This document shows positions 42,672 through 51,647 of a DNA stretch of 64,000 bases, in pieces. The DNA comes from Bog-473 sp963750075. Lineage in GTDB: Bacteria > Actinomycetota > Acidimicrobiia > Acidimicrobiales > RAAP-2. Both the position numbers and the translations under genes were made by a program. The stretch covers positions 558,001-622,000 of the forward strand of contig CAVVPG010000004.1 of assembly GCA_963750075.1 (NCBI GenBank), given 5' to 3'. A model generated the notes under the pieces. That model had not been told where the DNA came from and made no database searches. It saw only the letters and a list, made by a program, of their open reading frames with translations. Every line of letters starts with the position of its first letter. Within the stretch, counting starts at the first letter, position 1.

Positions 42672-43832
42672 GTGGGGTTCGTGGGAGCGGGCCAGCTGGC
42701 GCGCATGGCGGGCGAGGCCGCCAGCGCGCTGGGGCTCTCCATGGCGGTGCTGGCCGAGCGACCCGACGACGCCGCCTGCGGTGTCGCCGCCGAGGTGGTG
42801 GTGGGGTCGCCGTTCGTGGCCGCCGATCTCCGCGCCCTCAGCGAGCGCTGCGACGTCGTGACGTTCGACCACGAGCAGGTGGACCTCGACATCGTGGCCG
42901 CCCTGGCCGCGGAGGGCGCCGTGCTGCGGCCGGGAGCCGAGACGCTCGAGCTCGCCGTCGACAAGGCGCGCATGCGGACGGTCCTCGACTCGGCGGGCGT
43001 GCCGGTCCCCTCGTACCTGGTGGTCGACGGGGGCCCGGGCGCGCCGGAGGCCGTCGCCTCGTTCGCGGCGGGCCACGGATGGCCCGTCATGATCAAGGCC
43101 GCCCGCGGCGGCTACGACGGCAAAGGTGTCTGGCCGGTGCGCGACCGCGCCGAGGCCGCCGCTGTCCTGGCCCGGGTGACGGGTCAGGTCGTGGTCGAGG
43201 AGCTGCTGCCGCTGGAGGCCGAGCTCGCCGTGCTCGTGGCCCGCCGCCCGTCGGGCTCCTCGGCCGCGTGGCCGGCGGTGGAGACGGCACAGGTGGGCGG
43301 CGTGTGCCGGGAGGTGCTGGTGCCGGGACGGCTGGCTCCCGACGTGGTGGAGGCGGCCTCGGCGTTGGGGCAGAAGGTGGCCGAGATCGCGGGCGCCGTC
43401 GGCGTCATGGCCGTCGAGCTGTTCTGGTCGGGTGGGCGCCTCGTGGTCAACGAGGTGGCGACCCGGCCCCACAACTCGGGTCACTGGACGATTGAGGGCG
43501 CCGTCACCTCCCAGTTCGAGAACCACCTGCGGGCCGTCCTGGACCTCCCCCTCGGATCCACCGCCCCCCAGCACCCCCAGGTCGCCAGCGTCAACGTCTT
43601 CGGCGGACCCGCCGGCGACGACCCGGCCCGCCTGCTCGCCAAGGGCCTGGCCAGCGAGGGCGCCCACGTGCACCTCTATGGCAAGGCGGCCCGCCCGGGA
43701 CGCAAACTGGGCCACGTGACGGTATGCGGCGACGACCCCGACCTCGTCCGCGCCCGCGCCTGGTCGGCGGCCGTGTCCCTCGGCACGCCGGTGCCGGCGG
43801 GCATCGCGCTCCCAGCCGGAGTGCTCCGGTGA
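42672..43832 (+). CDS. purK: 5-(carboxyamino)imidazole ribonucleotide synthase PurK
   Basis: 386 aa ATP-grasp enzyme of purine synthesis, making N5-CAIR from AIR, bicarbonate and ATP. The dinucleotide-like start VGFVGAGQLARMAGEAA, VVTFDHEQVD, the DKARMRTVLDSAGVPVP linker, KAARGGYDGKGVW ATP loop and NEVATRPHNSGHWTIEGAVTSQFENHLRA are all hallmarks. The GTG at 42672 gives the family's normal N-terminus. The TGA overlaps the purE start. Confidence 0.94.
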   Translation: MGFVGAGQLARMAGEAASALGLSMAVLAERPDDAACGVAAEVVVGSPFVAADLRALSERCDVVTFDHEQVDLDIVAALAAEGAVLRPGAETLELAVDKARMRTVLDSAGVPVPSYLVVDGGPGAPEAVASFAAGHGWPVMIKAARGGYDGKGVWPVRDRAEAAAVLARVTGQVVVEELLPLEAELAVLVARRPSGSSAAWPAVETAQVGGVCREVLVPGRLAPDVVEAASALGQKVAEIAGAVGVMAVELFWSGGRLVVNEVATRPHNSGHWTIEGAVTSQFENHLRAVLDLPLGSTAPQHPQVASVNVFGGPAGDDPARLLAKGLASEGAHVHLYGKAARPGRKLGHVTVCGDDPDLVRARAWSAAVSLGTPVPAGIALPAGVLR

Positions 43833-44359
43833 CGCCGGCCGGCGCTCCCCTCGTGGCCGTCGTGATGGGCAGCTCGTCGGACCTCCCCGTGATGCAGGGC
43901 GCCGTCGACATGCTCGAGCGCTTCGCCGTGGCGCACGAGGTGCGTGTCGTGTCGGCCCACCGGACACCGCGCGACATGATCGCCTTCGGACAGGAGGCCG
44001 CCGACCGGGGCCTCCGGGTGCTCATCGCCGGAGCGGGTGGCGCCGCCCACCTGCCCGGGATGCTGGCGTCGGTGACCACCCTGCCGGTGATCGGCGTCCC
44101 CGTGGCGCTCTCGCAGCTCGACGGCCTGGACAGCCTGCTGTCCATCGTCCAGATGCCGAAGGGAGTGCCCGTCGCGACGATGGCCGTCAACGGCGCTCGC
44201 AACGCCGGCCTGCTCGCCGTGCGCATCCTTGCCGTGGGTGATGCGGACCTGACGGCCGGCATGGAGGCATTCCAGGAGGAGATCGCGTCGGACGCCCGGG
44301 CCCAGGACGCCGCCGTGGCCGACGGGGCGGCCTCCGGAGGAGGGACGGAAGATGGCTGA
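43829..44359 (+). CDS. purE: 5-(carboxyamino)imidazole ribonucleotide mutase PurE
   Basis: 176 aa. It shows the class I PurE signature VVMGSSSDLPVMQGAVDML, the HEVRVVSAHRTPRDM loop with the catalytic His, and AGAGGAAHLPGMLAS. It converts N5-CAIR to CAIR after PurK. The GTG overlaps the purK TGA (GTGA). The C-terminal 20 residues are a Gly/Ala/Asp-rich tail beyond the usual fold. It overlaps the next gene by 8 bases. Confidence 0.94.
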   Translation: MTPAGAPLVAVVMGSSSDLPVMQGAVDMLERFAVAHEVRVVSAHRTPRDMIAFGQEAADRGLRVLIAGAGGAAHLPGMLASVTTLPVIGVPVALSQLDGLDSLLSIVQMPKGVPVATMAVNGARNAGLLAVRILAVGDADLTAGMEAFQEEIASDARAQDAAVADGAASGGGTEDG

Positions 44360-45197
44360 GCCCACCTTGGCCCAGCGGCTCGGCTACGGCGCCGACGCCA
44401 AGCTGGTCGTCATCAACGCCGACGACCTCGGCTCGTGCCATTCCGCCAACGTCGGGGTCTTCGAATGCCTGGCGACGGGAACGGTCACCAGCGCCACCCT
44501 CATGGTGCCCTGCCCGTGGGCGCGTGAGGCGAGCAGCCGCTACCGCGGCGAGGACATCGGCGTGCACCTCACCGTCAACGCGGAGTACGAGCTGTACCGG
44601 TGGGGCCCGATCACCCACGCGCCGTCGCTGCTGGGCGGCGACGGGGGGTTCCCACGGACCGTCGAGGACGTCTGGGACCACGCCGACCTGGACGAGGTCC
44701 GCCGCGAGTGCCGGGCCCAGATCGAGCGCGCCATCCTCTGGGGCTTCGACGTGAGCCACCTCGACGCCCACATGGGCACCATGCAGCTGCGGCCCGAGTT
44801 CTTCGACGTGTACCTCGAGCTCGCCATCGAATTCGGGCTGCCGCTCCGCATGGTGAGTGCCGCCATGGAGCGCTATGTCGGGTTCCCCGCCCGGGCGGTG
44901 GCGGCGGAGGCGGGTGCCGTCTTCACCGACCACATGCGCTTCGTGCCCGGCGTCGGCTCCCGGGCGATGTTCGAGAAGGACATCGCGACGCTGCGCCCCG
45001 GCGTCACCGAATTCCACCTGCACCCGGCCGTCGACAGCGCCGAGCTGCGGTCGCTGGCGACCGACGACTGGGAGGCACGGGTCGACGATCACCGCATGAT
45101 CTGTGCAGAGGACTGGGTCCGCCGCAGCCTCGACGAAGCCGGGGCCACCCTGATCGGCTTCCGGCCGCTGCGCGAGCTGGCGCGGGCGAGCGGCTGA
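44352..45197 (+). CDS. ChbG/YdjC-family carbohydrate deacetylase
   Basis: 281 aa TIM-barrel-like hydrolase. Metal ligands are visible: Asp24-Asp25 (VVINADDLGSCHSANVG), His72 (IGVHLTVNAE) and the SHLDAHMG motif. Family members remove N-acetyl groups from chitin-type or other saccharides. Its ATG lies inside purE's end, so it is read through with purKE, but a purine role is not implied. Confidence 0.88.
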   Translation: MAEPTLAQRLGYGADAKLVVINADDLGSCHSANVGVFECLATGTVTSATLMVPCPWAREASSRYRGEDIGVHLTVNAEYELYRWGPITHAPSLLGGDGGFPRTVEDVWDHADLDEVRRECRAQIERAILWGFDVSHLDAHMGTMQLRPEFFDVYLELAIEFGLPLRMVSAAMERYVGFPARAVAAEAGAVFTDHMRFVPGVGSRAMFEKDIATLRPGVTEFHLHPAVDSAELRSLATDDWEARVDDHRMICAEDWVRRSLDEAGATLIGFRPLRELARASG

Positions 45198-45208
45198 GCA
45201 CCCCTACG

Positions 45209-45769
45209 GTGGGCGCCACGACCACGACCACGATCCTGGGCGTCTCCCTCCTGTCGCGCCAGCGCCAGCGCCGGCGCCGGCGCGACGGCGACGTGTTCGA
45301 CCTCGCGCTCTCGCTGGACGGGATCGAGATCCGGCGGCCGGGCCGGCCCGCGCAGCGCATGGCGTGGAGCAGGGTCTCGCAATGGGAGATAGAAGAGCGC
45401 CCGGACTACGTGCTGCTGACGCTGCGCGGCGACGGTGCGGCCACGCCGCTCGTGATTCCGGGGTGGACGCTCGACGACCTCGAGATCCTCATGCGCGAGG
45501 TGACGGCGGACTCGGGGGGCGTGACCCCCGCACCGGCCCTGGTCGTCCCGCCGGCGGCGTCGGCCCCAGGGCAGGGCGCACCGACGGACCCGACGGACCC
45601 GGCCACCTCGCCCGGTCCCCACGTCGCACGCCGCCACCAGCGCCGGCGTGCGACGTGGAAGGCGGCCGTCACCATCGTGCTCCTGGGCGCGCTCGCCGTT
45701 GCCGTGACGTTGGTGCTGCTGCAGAGCGCGGGGGTCATCGACTGGGGCTTCCTCGGGCCCACCGCCTGA
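45209..45769 (+). CDS. Hypothetical protein with a C-terminal membrane anchor
   Basis: 186 aa. Residues about 25-110 are a beta-rich domain (FDLALSLDGIEIRRPGRPAQR, WSRVSQWEIEERPDYVLLTL) that resembles PH-like folds. A Pro/Ala/Asp-rich linker precedes a single membrane helix (AAVTIVLLGALAVAVTLVLL, about 152-173). The start is uncertain: GTG at 45209 was taken; a CTG at 45194 would overlap the deacetylase stop as many neighbours do. The Arg-rich N-terminus (RQRQRRRRR) is odd. I do not recognise the family. Confidence 0.72.
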   Translation: MGATTTTTILGVSLLSRQRQRRRRRDGDVFDLALSLDGIEIRRPGRPAQRMAWSRVSQWEIEERPDYVLLTLRGDGAATPLVIPGWTLDDLEILMREVTADSGGVTPAPALVVPPAASAPGQGAPTDPTDPATSPGPHVARRHQRRRATWKAAVTIVLLGALAVAVTLVLLQSAGVIDWGFLGPTA

Positions 45770-45775
45770 GCGGGG

Positions 45776-46639
45776 TCAGTCGAGGCGCACCCCGGCGAAG
45801 AGGTCGTCCTCGGTCACGTCGACGGGGCCGATGCGGCTCTGGGCCAGGCGGTACTGGTCGACCGGATGGATGTCACGCATGACCTCGGGCGGGAGCCCGA
45901 ACCAGAACGGCGAGTCCGGGTCGACCTGGGTCGCGTGCGCCTTCAACGCCTCGCTCCGCACGTCGGTGAAGCCCTCGACGTCGATGGTCGTCGTATAGGG
46001 CTCGTCGCGGGTGAGCCGGGACAGCCACTTCTCGTCGAACGGGGACTCGAGGCCGAGCTCGGCGAACTTGGCGTGGATCTGGCGGAACCGCTCGGCCGGC
46101 CAGACCGAGTAGTAGAGCTTGGCCGGGGCGAACGGCGGTCCGGCCTCCGGGAAGCGGTCCGGATCACCGGCGGAGTCGAACGCCAGGACGGAGATCTCGT
46201 GGACCCGCAGATGATCCGGATGCGGGTACCCGCTCTGGTTGTCGCCGTAGGTGACGATGGCCTCCGGGCGTTCACGGCGGATGACCGCCACGAGGCGGCC
46301 GACGGCCTCGTCGAGGGGCGCCTGGGCGAAGCTGTCCGGCCGCGTGTTGGCCTCCGAGTCGGGCATGCCCGAGTCCCGGTAGCCGAGCATCACGGTCTCG
46401 TCGTAGCCGATGATGTCGGTGGCCGCCTTGAGCTCGGCCATGCGGATGCGGCCGATGTCGGCCCGCACCTCGGGCGTGTCCATGGCCGGGTTGAGGATGT
46501 CGCCCTCCTCGCCCCCCGTGCAGCACACCAGCACGGTCCGGACCCCCTGGGCGTGGTAGCGGGCCACGGTCGGCGCCCCCTTGGAGGCCTCGTCGTCGGG
46601 GTGCGCGTGGACGCAGAGCAGGCACAGGCGTTCGGGCAC
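45776..46639 (-). CDS. mca: Mycothiol conjugate amidase Mca
   Basis: 287 aa PIG-L/LmbE deacetylase. The zinc motif HAHPDDE is at residues 11-17 and HPDHLRVHE at about 137-145. VLVCCTGGEEGDILNPAMDTP, LGYRDSGMPDSEANTRPDSFAQA and WPAERFRQIHAKFAELG are distinctive of Mca. It cleaves mycothiol S-conjugates to release mercapturic acids for excretion, supporting an actinobacterial, mycothiol-making host. The GTG start is at 46639; it is divergent from pspA by 77 bases. Confidence 0.93.
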   Translation of the reverse strand: MPERLCLLCVHAHPDDEASKGAPTVARYHAQGVRTVLVCCTGGEEGDILNPAMDTPEVRADIGRIRMAELKAATDIIGYDETVMLGYRDSGMPDSEANTRPDSFAQAPLDEAVGRLVAVIRRERPEAIVTYGDNQSGYPHPDHLRVHEISVLAFDSAGDPDRFPEAGPPFAPAKLYYSVWPAERFRQIHAKFAELGLESPFDEKWLSRLTRDEPYTTTIDVEGFTDVRSEALKAHATQVDPDSPFWFGLPPEVMRDIHPVDQYRLAQSRIGPVDVTEDDLFAGVRLD

Positions 46640-46716
46640 GTGCCGACCTTAGCGGCGGGGCTGCGCAGGCCAGCCCGGTGCCACCCTTCCCCCGCTGGGC
46701 CTTATGCTCGGTACCC

Positions 46717-47505
46717 ATGGCAGGCACGTGGAGTCGGATCCGTGACATCTTCCGGTCCAAGGCGAACAAGGCGCTGGACAAGATGGAGGACCCCCGCGAC
46801 ACCCTGGACCTGTCCTACGAGAAGCAGCTCGAGCAGCTGCAGAAGGTCCGCCGGGGGGTGGCGGACGTCGCCACGGCCCGGAAGAGGATCGAGCTGCAGG
46901 CCCAGGGGTTGCAAAAGCAGGCCGACAAGCTGCAGGGCCAGGCGAAGGCCGCGTTGGGGCAGGGCAACGAGGACCTGGCCCGCGAGGCGCTCGCGCGTCG
47001 GGCTGCGCTGGGCGAGCAGCTGGCCGAGCTCAAGACCCAGCACGACCAGATCAGCGAGCAGGAGCAGAAGCTCGTCCAGACATCCCAGGAGCTGCAGGCC
47101 CGCGTCGAGCGCTTCCGCACCCAGAAGGAGACCCTCAAGGCCTCCTACACGGCGGCGGAGGCGCAGACCAAGGTCGGCGAGGCGGTGTCCGGGATCTCGG
47201 ACTCCACCCGCAGTGCGGGCGCGACCATGCAGCGGGCCCAGGACAAGATCGCCAGCATGCAGGCGCGGGCGGGGGCGATCGACGAGCTGCTCGCCTCGGG
47301 GGCGCTCGACGACCTGACGCAGCCGGTCGACGACATCCAGAAGGAGCTCGACAAGGTGTCGTCCACGTCGCAGGTCGACAACGAGCTCGCGGCGTTGAAG
47401 GCCGAGATCGGGACCGGAGCGTCCGCCCCGGACGCGGCCGCGCTCCCGGCGGCCGACCAGGTGCCGGCGGCCGAGCCCGGGACACCCGCCGGTGAGGGCG
47501 CCTGA
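46717..47505 (+). CDS. pspA: Phage shock protein A homologue (PspA/IM30)
   Basis: 262 aa, almost wholly alpha-helical coiled coil with the family's N-terminal amphipathic helix (GTWSRIRDIFRSKANKALDKMEDP). It binds and repairs stressed membranes. The C-terminal 30 residues are Ala/Pro-rich and likely disordered. It heads a cluster with htpX and pspAB; its stop overlaps the htpX start. A membrane-stress operon is implied, and PspAB next to it supports a PspA-linked regulatory role. Confidence 0.93.
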   Translation: MAGTWSRIRDIFRSKANKALDKMEDPRDTLDLSYEKQLEQLQKVRRGVADVATARKRIELQAQGLQKQADKLQGQAKAALGQGNEDLAREALARRAALGEQLAELKTQHDQISEQEQKLVQTSQELQARVERFRTQKETLKASYTAAEAQTKVGEAVSGISDSTRSAGATMQRAQDKIASMQARAGAIDELLASGALDDLTQPVDDIQKELDKVSSTSQVDNELAALKAEIGTGASAPDAAALPAADQVPAAEPGTPAGEGA

Positions 47506-48450
47506 TGGCCATCTCACGCAACATCGAGCCGGACCGTGGCCTGACCTACCGCATGCTCCTGACGGGGTTTCTCTTCGTCGTGCTCTATGCCGTGTTCATC
47601 GGCGTGCTGTTCTACTTCCTCCGGAGCCTCGTCCTGATCCTGATCATCGGGGTCGGGCTCCTGTTCTGCCAGTACTGGTTCAGCGCCAAGATCGCCATGT
47701 ACGCCATGCACGCCAAGGAGGTCACGCCCGAGCAGGCGCCCGAGCTGCACGGCGTCGTCGACCGGCTCTGCGCGCTGGCCGACATGCCCAAGCCCGCGCG
47801 TGGCGATCGCCACCACCGACATCCCCAACGCGTTCGCCACCGGTCGCAGCCCCAAGGCGGCCGTGGTCTGCGTCACCACCGGGCTGCTGCGCCGTCTCGA
47901 CGAACCCGAGGTCGAGGCGGTGCTCTCCCACGAGATCTCCCACGTGGCCCACCGCGACGTGGCCGTCATGACGATCGCCAGCGGTCTCGGCATGCTGGCC
48001 GGCCTCCTGACCCGGGTGATGTTCTATTCGGAGATCTTCGGCGGCGGACGGGGCGGCAACAACCAGCAGCAGAGTGCCGCCGGGATCGAGATGATCATCT
48101 TGTTGGTGTCGGTCGTCGTGTACTTCGTCAGCTTCCTGTTGACGATGGCTCTGTCGCGGTACCGCGAGCTGGCGGCCGACCGCTCGGGTGCGCTGCTGAT
48201 CGGCCGGCCCTCCCTGCTGGCGTCGGCGCTGGTCAAGATCACCGGGGAGATGGGGCGCATCCCGACGAAGGACCTTCGCGCCGCCGAGCCGTTCAACGCC
48301 TTCTTCTTCACCCCGGCCGTGGCCAACGGGGCCACCCAGGGTGGCGGCGGGGGCTTCAGCTTCGGCAACCTGTTCCGGACGCACCCGACGCTCGAGCGCC
48401 GCCTCGCCCAACTGGACGCCCTCGAGCGCCAGCTCGGCCAGGCCAGCTGA
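47505..48450 (+). pseudogene. htpX: HtpX zinc metalloprotease, reading frame broken by one extra base at 47796
   Basis: The N-terminal part (47505 to about 47795) encodes two membrane helices and ends ...RLCALADMPKP. The C-terminal part, in the next frame from 47797, begins RVAIATTDIPNAFATGRSP and has the zinc motif HEISH, the downstream RYRELAAD Glu ligand and two further membrane helices. The join AAG-CCC-G-CGC-GTG has one surplus G; removing it restores a normal HtpX of about 314 aa. Either the protease is lost or the base is a sequence error. It overlaps pspA at the start and lies 29 bases before pspAB. Confidence 0.88.
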
Positions 48451-48479
48451 GCGCCTCCGCCGGTCCGGGTCGGCCGCAG

Positions 48480-49052
48480 ATGGGGCTCTTCGACACGATC
48501 CTCGGCCGCTCCAAGCCGGTCCGGGCCAACCTCGACGCGCTGTTCGCCCTGCCGACCGCTGCGCTCACCCTGCAGAGCGCCGGCGGCCTCGTGTCCTCCG
48601 GTCATGCCGGTGTCTGCTGGAAGCCGCCGCCGGGCCAGGCGGCGGCCGACGCCCAGAAGGAGATCTCCGAGCTGGTCGGCGAGGGCTTCCGGAACGCCGT
48701 GGACTCCTTCGACTACGGCTGGCTGCTGCTCGACGACCCCGACCTCGAGACCCTGGTGACCAAGATCCACATGGCCAACTCGACCCTGCAGGACAACGGC
48801 TGGGGTCCGCAGCTGCTGTGCTCGGTGTTCGGTTTCGTCCCCGGGGCCGACGCGCCGGGCGATGCCAAGGCATTCCGGCTCGTGTACCTCTTCAAGCGCG
48901 GCACCTTCTACCCGTTCGCCCCGGTCGACAGCGAGAAGGAGCGCCGGGACACCGAGCTCGAGCTGCGCATCCGCACCATGGTGGGAGCGGACCTGCCCTT
49001 CGAGTCGGACCTCTCGCGCTGGTTCCCCATGTGGGACATGCCCGTCTCGTGA
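48480..49052 (+). CDS. pspAB: PspA-associated protein PspAB
   Basis: 190 aa. MGLFDTILGRSKPVRANLDALFALPTAA at the start (two motifs GLFDTILGRSKP and ANLDALFALPTAA) and the later FKRGTFYPFAP and SDLSRWFPMWDMPVS are typical of PspAB, which is encoded with PspA and HtpX in Actinobacteria and relatives. It is a soluble membrane-stress accessory whose exact role is not known. The ATG at 48480 is 29 bases after the htpX stop. Confidence 0.88.
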   Translation: MGLFDTILGRSKPVRANLDALFALPTAALTLQSAGGLVSSGHAGVCWKPPPGQAAADAQKEISELVGEGFRNAVDSFDYGWLLLDDPDLETLVTKIHMANSTLQDNGWGPQLLCSVFGFVPGADAPGDAKAFRLVYLFKRGTFYPFAPVDSEKERRDTELELRIRTMVGADLPFESDLSRWFPMWDMPVS

Positions 49053-49067
49053 CCCCGCGCTGCTGAC

Positions 49068-49811
49068 GTGACGGAGGCGGTCGAGCGGCTCATCGCCCTG
49101 CAGGGGGCGGTCAACTTCCGTGACCTCGGCGGCTACGCCGCGGGATCGGAGACGCGGACGCGCTGGCGTGTGCTGTTCCGGGCCGACGGCCTCGGCGAGC
49201 TGACCCGGTCCGATCTCTCCGTGCTGCGGGCCCTCGGCATCCGGACCGTCATCGACCTGCGCTCGGGCGGCGAGCTCGAGCGCGGCCGCTTCGACGTCGA
49301 CGCGCACCCCGTTTCGTTCCACCACTTCCCCTTCATGGAGGAGCTGCCGGACGCGCAGGACTTCGAGCGACGGCCGGGCTTCCTCGGCTCCCAGTACCGC
49401 GAGTTCCTCAGCGACGCCGGCGGCCAGATCCGCGCTTCCCTCGAGGTCCTCGCCGACCCGGACGCCCTCCCGGCCGTCTTCCACTGCACCGCCGGCAAGG
49501 ACCGCACCGGGGTGCTCTCGGCCATCGTGCTCTCGCTGCTCGGCGTGGACGAACCGACCGTAGTGGCCGACTACGCGCTGAGCGGTGAGGCCATGGAACG
49601 CCTGCGGGCCAAGCTGATCGTGAAATACCCCGAGGGCCGGGAGTCCATCGAGAACCTCGACGAGGTGTTCTCGGCCGATCCGGCCCAGATGGAGCAGCTG
49701 CTCGACCACGTGCGCGAGCGCTACGGGTCGGTGGATGCGTACGTCGCCGGCATCGGGGCGGGACGACACGTGGTCGAGGGCCTGCGGGCAGGCCTCCTCG
49801 AGCCGGCCTAA
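49068..49811 (+). CDS. Tyrosine-protein phosphatase (PTP-like, C-x5-R)
   Basis: 247 aa. The N-terminal NFRDLGGYAA motif and the active site HCTAGKDRTG (Cys, then Arg five residues on) define the bacterial Tyr/Ser phosphatase family with a Lys-Asp P-loop, often acting on phosphotyrosine or phosphoinositides. IRTVIDLRSGGE is the conserved early strand. No signal peptide is seen. Its stop overlaps the end of the convergent pterin dehydratase by 4 bases. Confidence 0.91.
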   Translation: MTEAVERLIALQGAVNFRDLGGYAAGSETRTRWRVLFRADGLGELTRSDLSVLRALGIRTVIDLRSGGELERGRFDVDAHPVSFHHFPFMEELPDAQDFERRPGFLGSQYREFLSDAGGQIRASLEVLADPDALPAVFHCTAGKDRTGVLSAIVLSLLGVDEPTVVADYALSGEAMERLRAKLIVKYPEGRESIENLDEVFSADPAQMEQLLDHVRERYGSVDAYVAGIGAGRHVVEGLRAGLLEPA

Positions 49812-50158
49812 CGCCCGCCGCCGTCGCCGCCGTCGCCGCCGTCGTTGTGCTCGTCGACCTCGCGCACGTCGGGGCGCAGGCGGTCGATGGCGCCGGCGAG
49901 CGCCAGGTCGAGCAGGGTGATCCCGTCGGAGTCGTGCGTGGTGAGGGCCAGGCGCACCGTGTTCCAGCGGATGTCGATGTCGGGGTGATGGTTGGCCGCC
50001 TCGGCGGCCGCGCCGACGGCGTTGACGAACTCGAGCGCGGCGCCGAAGTCGTGCAGCTTGACCGTGGTGACGAGGACGTCGCCCTCGCGGGACCAGTGCA
50101 GGTGCTGCTCGTCGAGCGCGTGGTCGACATCGGCCGTCGTGAGCAACGGCTCGCTCAC
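49808..50158 (-). CDS. Pterin-4a-carbinolamine dehydratase family protein
   Basis: 116 aa. The signature ANHHPDIDIRWNTVRLALTTHD contains the HHP active site (split here as NHHPDIDIRWN and VRLALTTHD). It would dehydrate 4a-hydroxytetrahydropterin, or act in molybdopterin/other moonlighting roles. The C-terminal 15 residues are Gly/Asp-rich. Its ATG overlaps the fumC stop, so the two are coupled. Confidence 0.92.
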   Translation of the reverse strand: MSEPLLTTADVDHALDEQHLHWSREGDVLVTTVKLHDFGAALEFVNAVGAAAEAANHHPDIDIRWNTVRLALTTHDSDGITLLDLALAGAIDRLRPDVREVDEHNDGGDGGDGGGR

Positions 50159-51543
50159 GGGTGCGTCATGTCCTCGGGACGGACTGCGGCGTCGAACTGC
50201 TCCTCGCTCAGGTAGCCGAGGCCGAGCGCCGCCTCCTTCAGGGTGGAGCCCTCCTTGTGCGCCTTCTTGGCCACCTCGGCCGACCTGTCGTAGCCGATGA
50301 TCGGCGCCAGCGCGGTGACCAGCATGAGCGAATTGGTGAGGTGCCGCTGGATCTGTGCGAGGTCCGCCCGGAGCCCCTCGACGCAGAACTGGCGGAAGCC
50401 GCGGCAGGCGTCGGTCATCAGCGCGATCGACTGCATGACGTTGTAGGCGATGACCGGCTTGCAGACGTTGAGCTCGAGGTTGCCCCGGCTGCCCGCCGTG
50501 GTCACCGCAACGTCGTTGCCGATGACCTGGATCCCCACCATGATCATCGCCTCGCTCTGCGTCGGGTTGACCTTGCCGGGCATGATGGACGACCCCGGCT
50601 CGTTCTCGGGCAGGATCAGCTCGCCCAGGCCGCTGCGCGGCCCCGACCCCAGCCAGCGGAGGTCGTCGGCGATCTTCATGAGCGACACCGCCAGGGTCTT
50701 CAGGGCGCCGTGGGTGAAGACGAGGGCGTCGTGGGCCGCCAGCGCGGCGAATTTGTTGGGGGCGGTCACGAACGGCAGGCCCGTCATGCCCGAGATCGCC
50801 CTGGCCACCCGCTGGCCGAACTCCGGGTGCGTGTTGAGCCCGGTGCCCACCGCGGTGCCGCCGGCGGCGAGCTCGTAGAGGCCCGGAAGCGTCAGCTCGA
50901 TGCGATCGATGTCCGCCGTCAGCTGCGCCACGTAGCCGGAGAACTCCTGGCCCAGCGTCAGCGGCACGGCATCCATGAGGTGGGTGCGCCCGATCTTGGT
51001 CACGCCGGCGTACTCCCGCTCCTTGTCCGCCAGCGCGTCGCGCAGCGCGACCACCGCGGGCAGCAGCCGGTGCACGATCTCCTCGACGGCCGCGATGTGC
51101 ATCGCGGTCGGGAACGTGTCGTTGGACGACTGCGACATGTTCACGTGGTCGTTGGGGTGGATGGGCGTCTTGGAGCCCATGACGCCGCCGCCGAGCTCGA
51201 TGGCCCGGTTGGAGATGACCTCGTTGGCGTTCATGTTGGTCTGGGTGCCGCTGCCCGTCTGCCAGATGTGCAGCGGGAAGTGGTCGTCGAGGGCACCTTT
51301 GGCCACCTCGCCCGCGGCCTGCTCGATGAGGCCGGCCAACGCGTCGTCCAGCTTGCCCAGGTCGCGGTTCACGGAGGCCGACGCCCCCTTGAGGATCCCA
51401 AAGGCCCTGATCAGCGGCTTGGGCATCGTCTCGGTCCCGATGTCGAAGTGGTGCAGCGAACGCTGGGTCTGCGCCCCCCAGTACCGGTCGGCGGGGACCT
51501 CGATGTCCCCCATGCTGTCGCTCTCGATCCGTGTGCTGGTCAC
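50155..51543 (-). CDS. fumC: Class II fumarate hydratase
   Basis: 462 aa. The fumarase/aspartase signature GSSIMPGKVNPTQSEAM, the N-terminal EVPADRYWGAQTQRSLHHF and SSNDTFPTAMH are all present. It interconverts fumarate and malate in the TCA cycle as a homotetramer. The GTG at 51543 is used; a Met ten residues in (MGDIEVPAD) is an alternative. The stop overlaps the pterin dehydratase start. Confidence 0.94.
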   Translation of the reverse strand: MTSTRIESDSMGDIEVPADRYWGAQTQRSLHHFDIGTETMPKPLIRAFGILKGASASVNRDLGKLDDALAGLIEQAAGEVAKGALDDHFPLHIWQTGSGTQTNMNANEVISNRAIELGGGVMGSKTPIHPNDHVNMSQSSNDTFPTAMHIAAVEEIVHRLLPAVVALRDALADKEREYAGVTKIGRTHLMDAVPLTLGQEFSGYVAQLTADIDRIELTLPGLYELAAGGTAVGTGLNTHPEFGQRVARAISGMTGLPFVTAPNKFAALAAHDALVFTHGALKTLAVSLMKIADDLRWLGSGPRSGLGELILPENEPGSSIMPGKVNPTQSEAMIMVGIQVIGNDVAVTTAGSRGNLELNVCKPVIAYNVMQSIALMTDACRGFRQFCVEGLRADLAQIQRHLTNSLMLVTALAPIIGYDRSAEVAKKAHKEGSTLKEAALGLGYLSEEQFDAAVRPEDMTHP

Positions 51544-51567
51544 GGCCGCAAGCTTAGGACGGCGCCG

Positions 51568-51583
51568 CCGGGCGCTCGCCCGG
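51568..51583 (-). terminator. Small palindromic hairpin between the LLM-like gene and fumC
   Basis: CCGGGCG and CGCCCGG flank CT, 65 bases after the LLM-like stop and 25 bases before the fumC start on the minus strand. It could end the upstream transcript or be part of the fumC promoter region. No T-run follows. Confidence 0.3.
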
Positions 51584-51647
51584 GCTCAGCCGGGCGGGTG
51601 GTCGTCGGGGCACGCGCCCGGCAGCGCGTGGACGAGGGTGGCGTCGG

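Noticed and set aside
43829..45197. Fusion of PurE with the ChbG/YdjC protein
   Set aside because: They are in different frames with an 8-base overlap, so they are coupled but separate.
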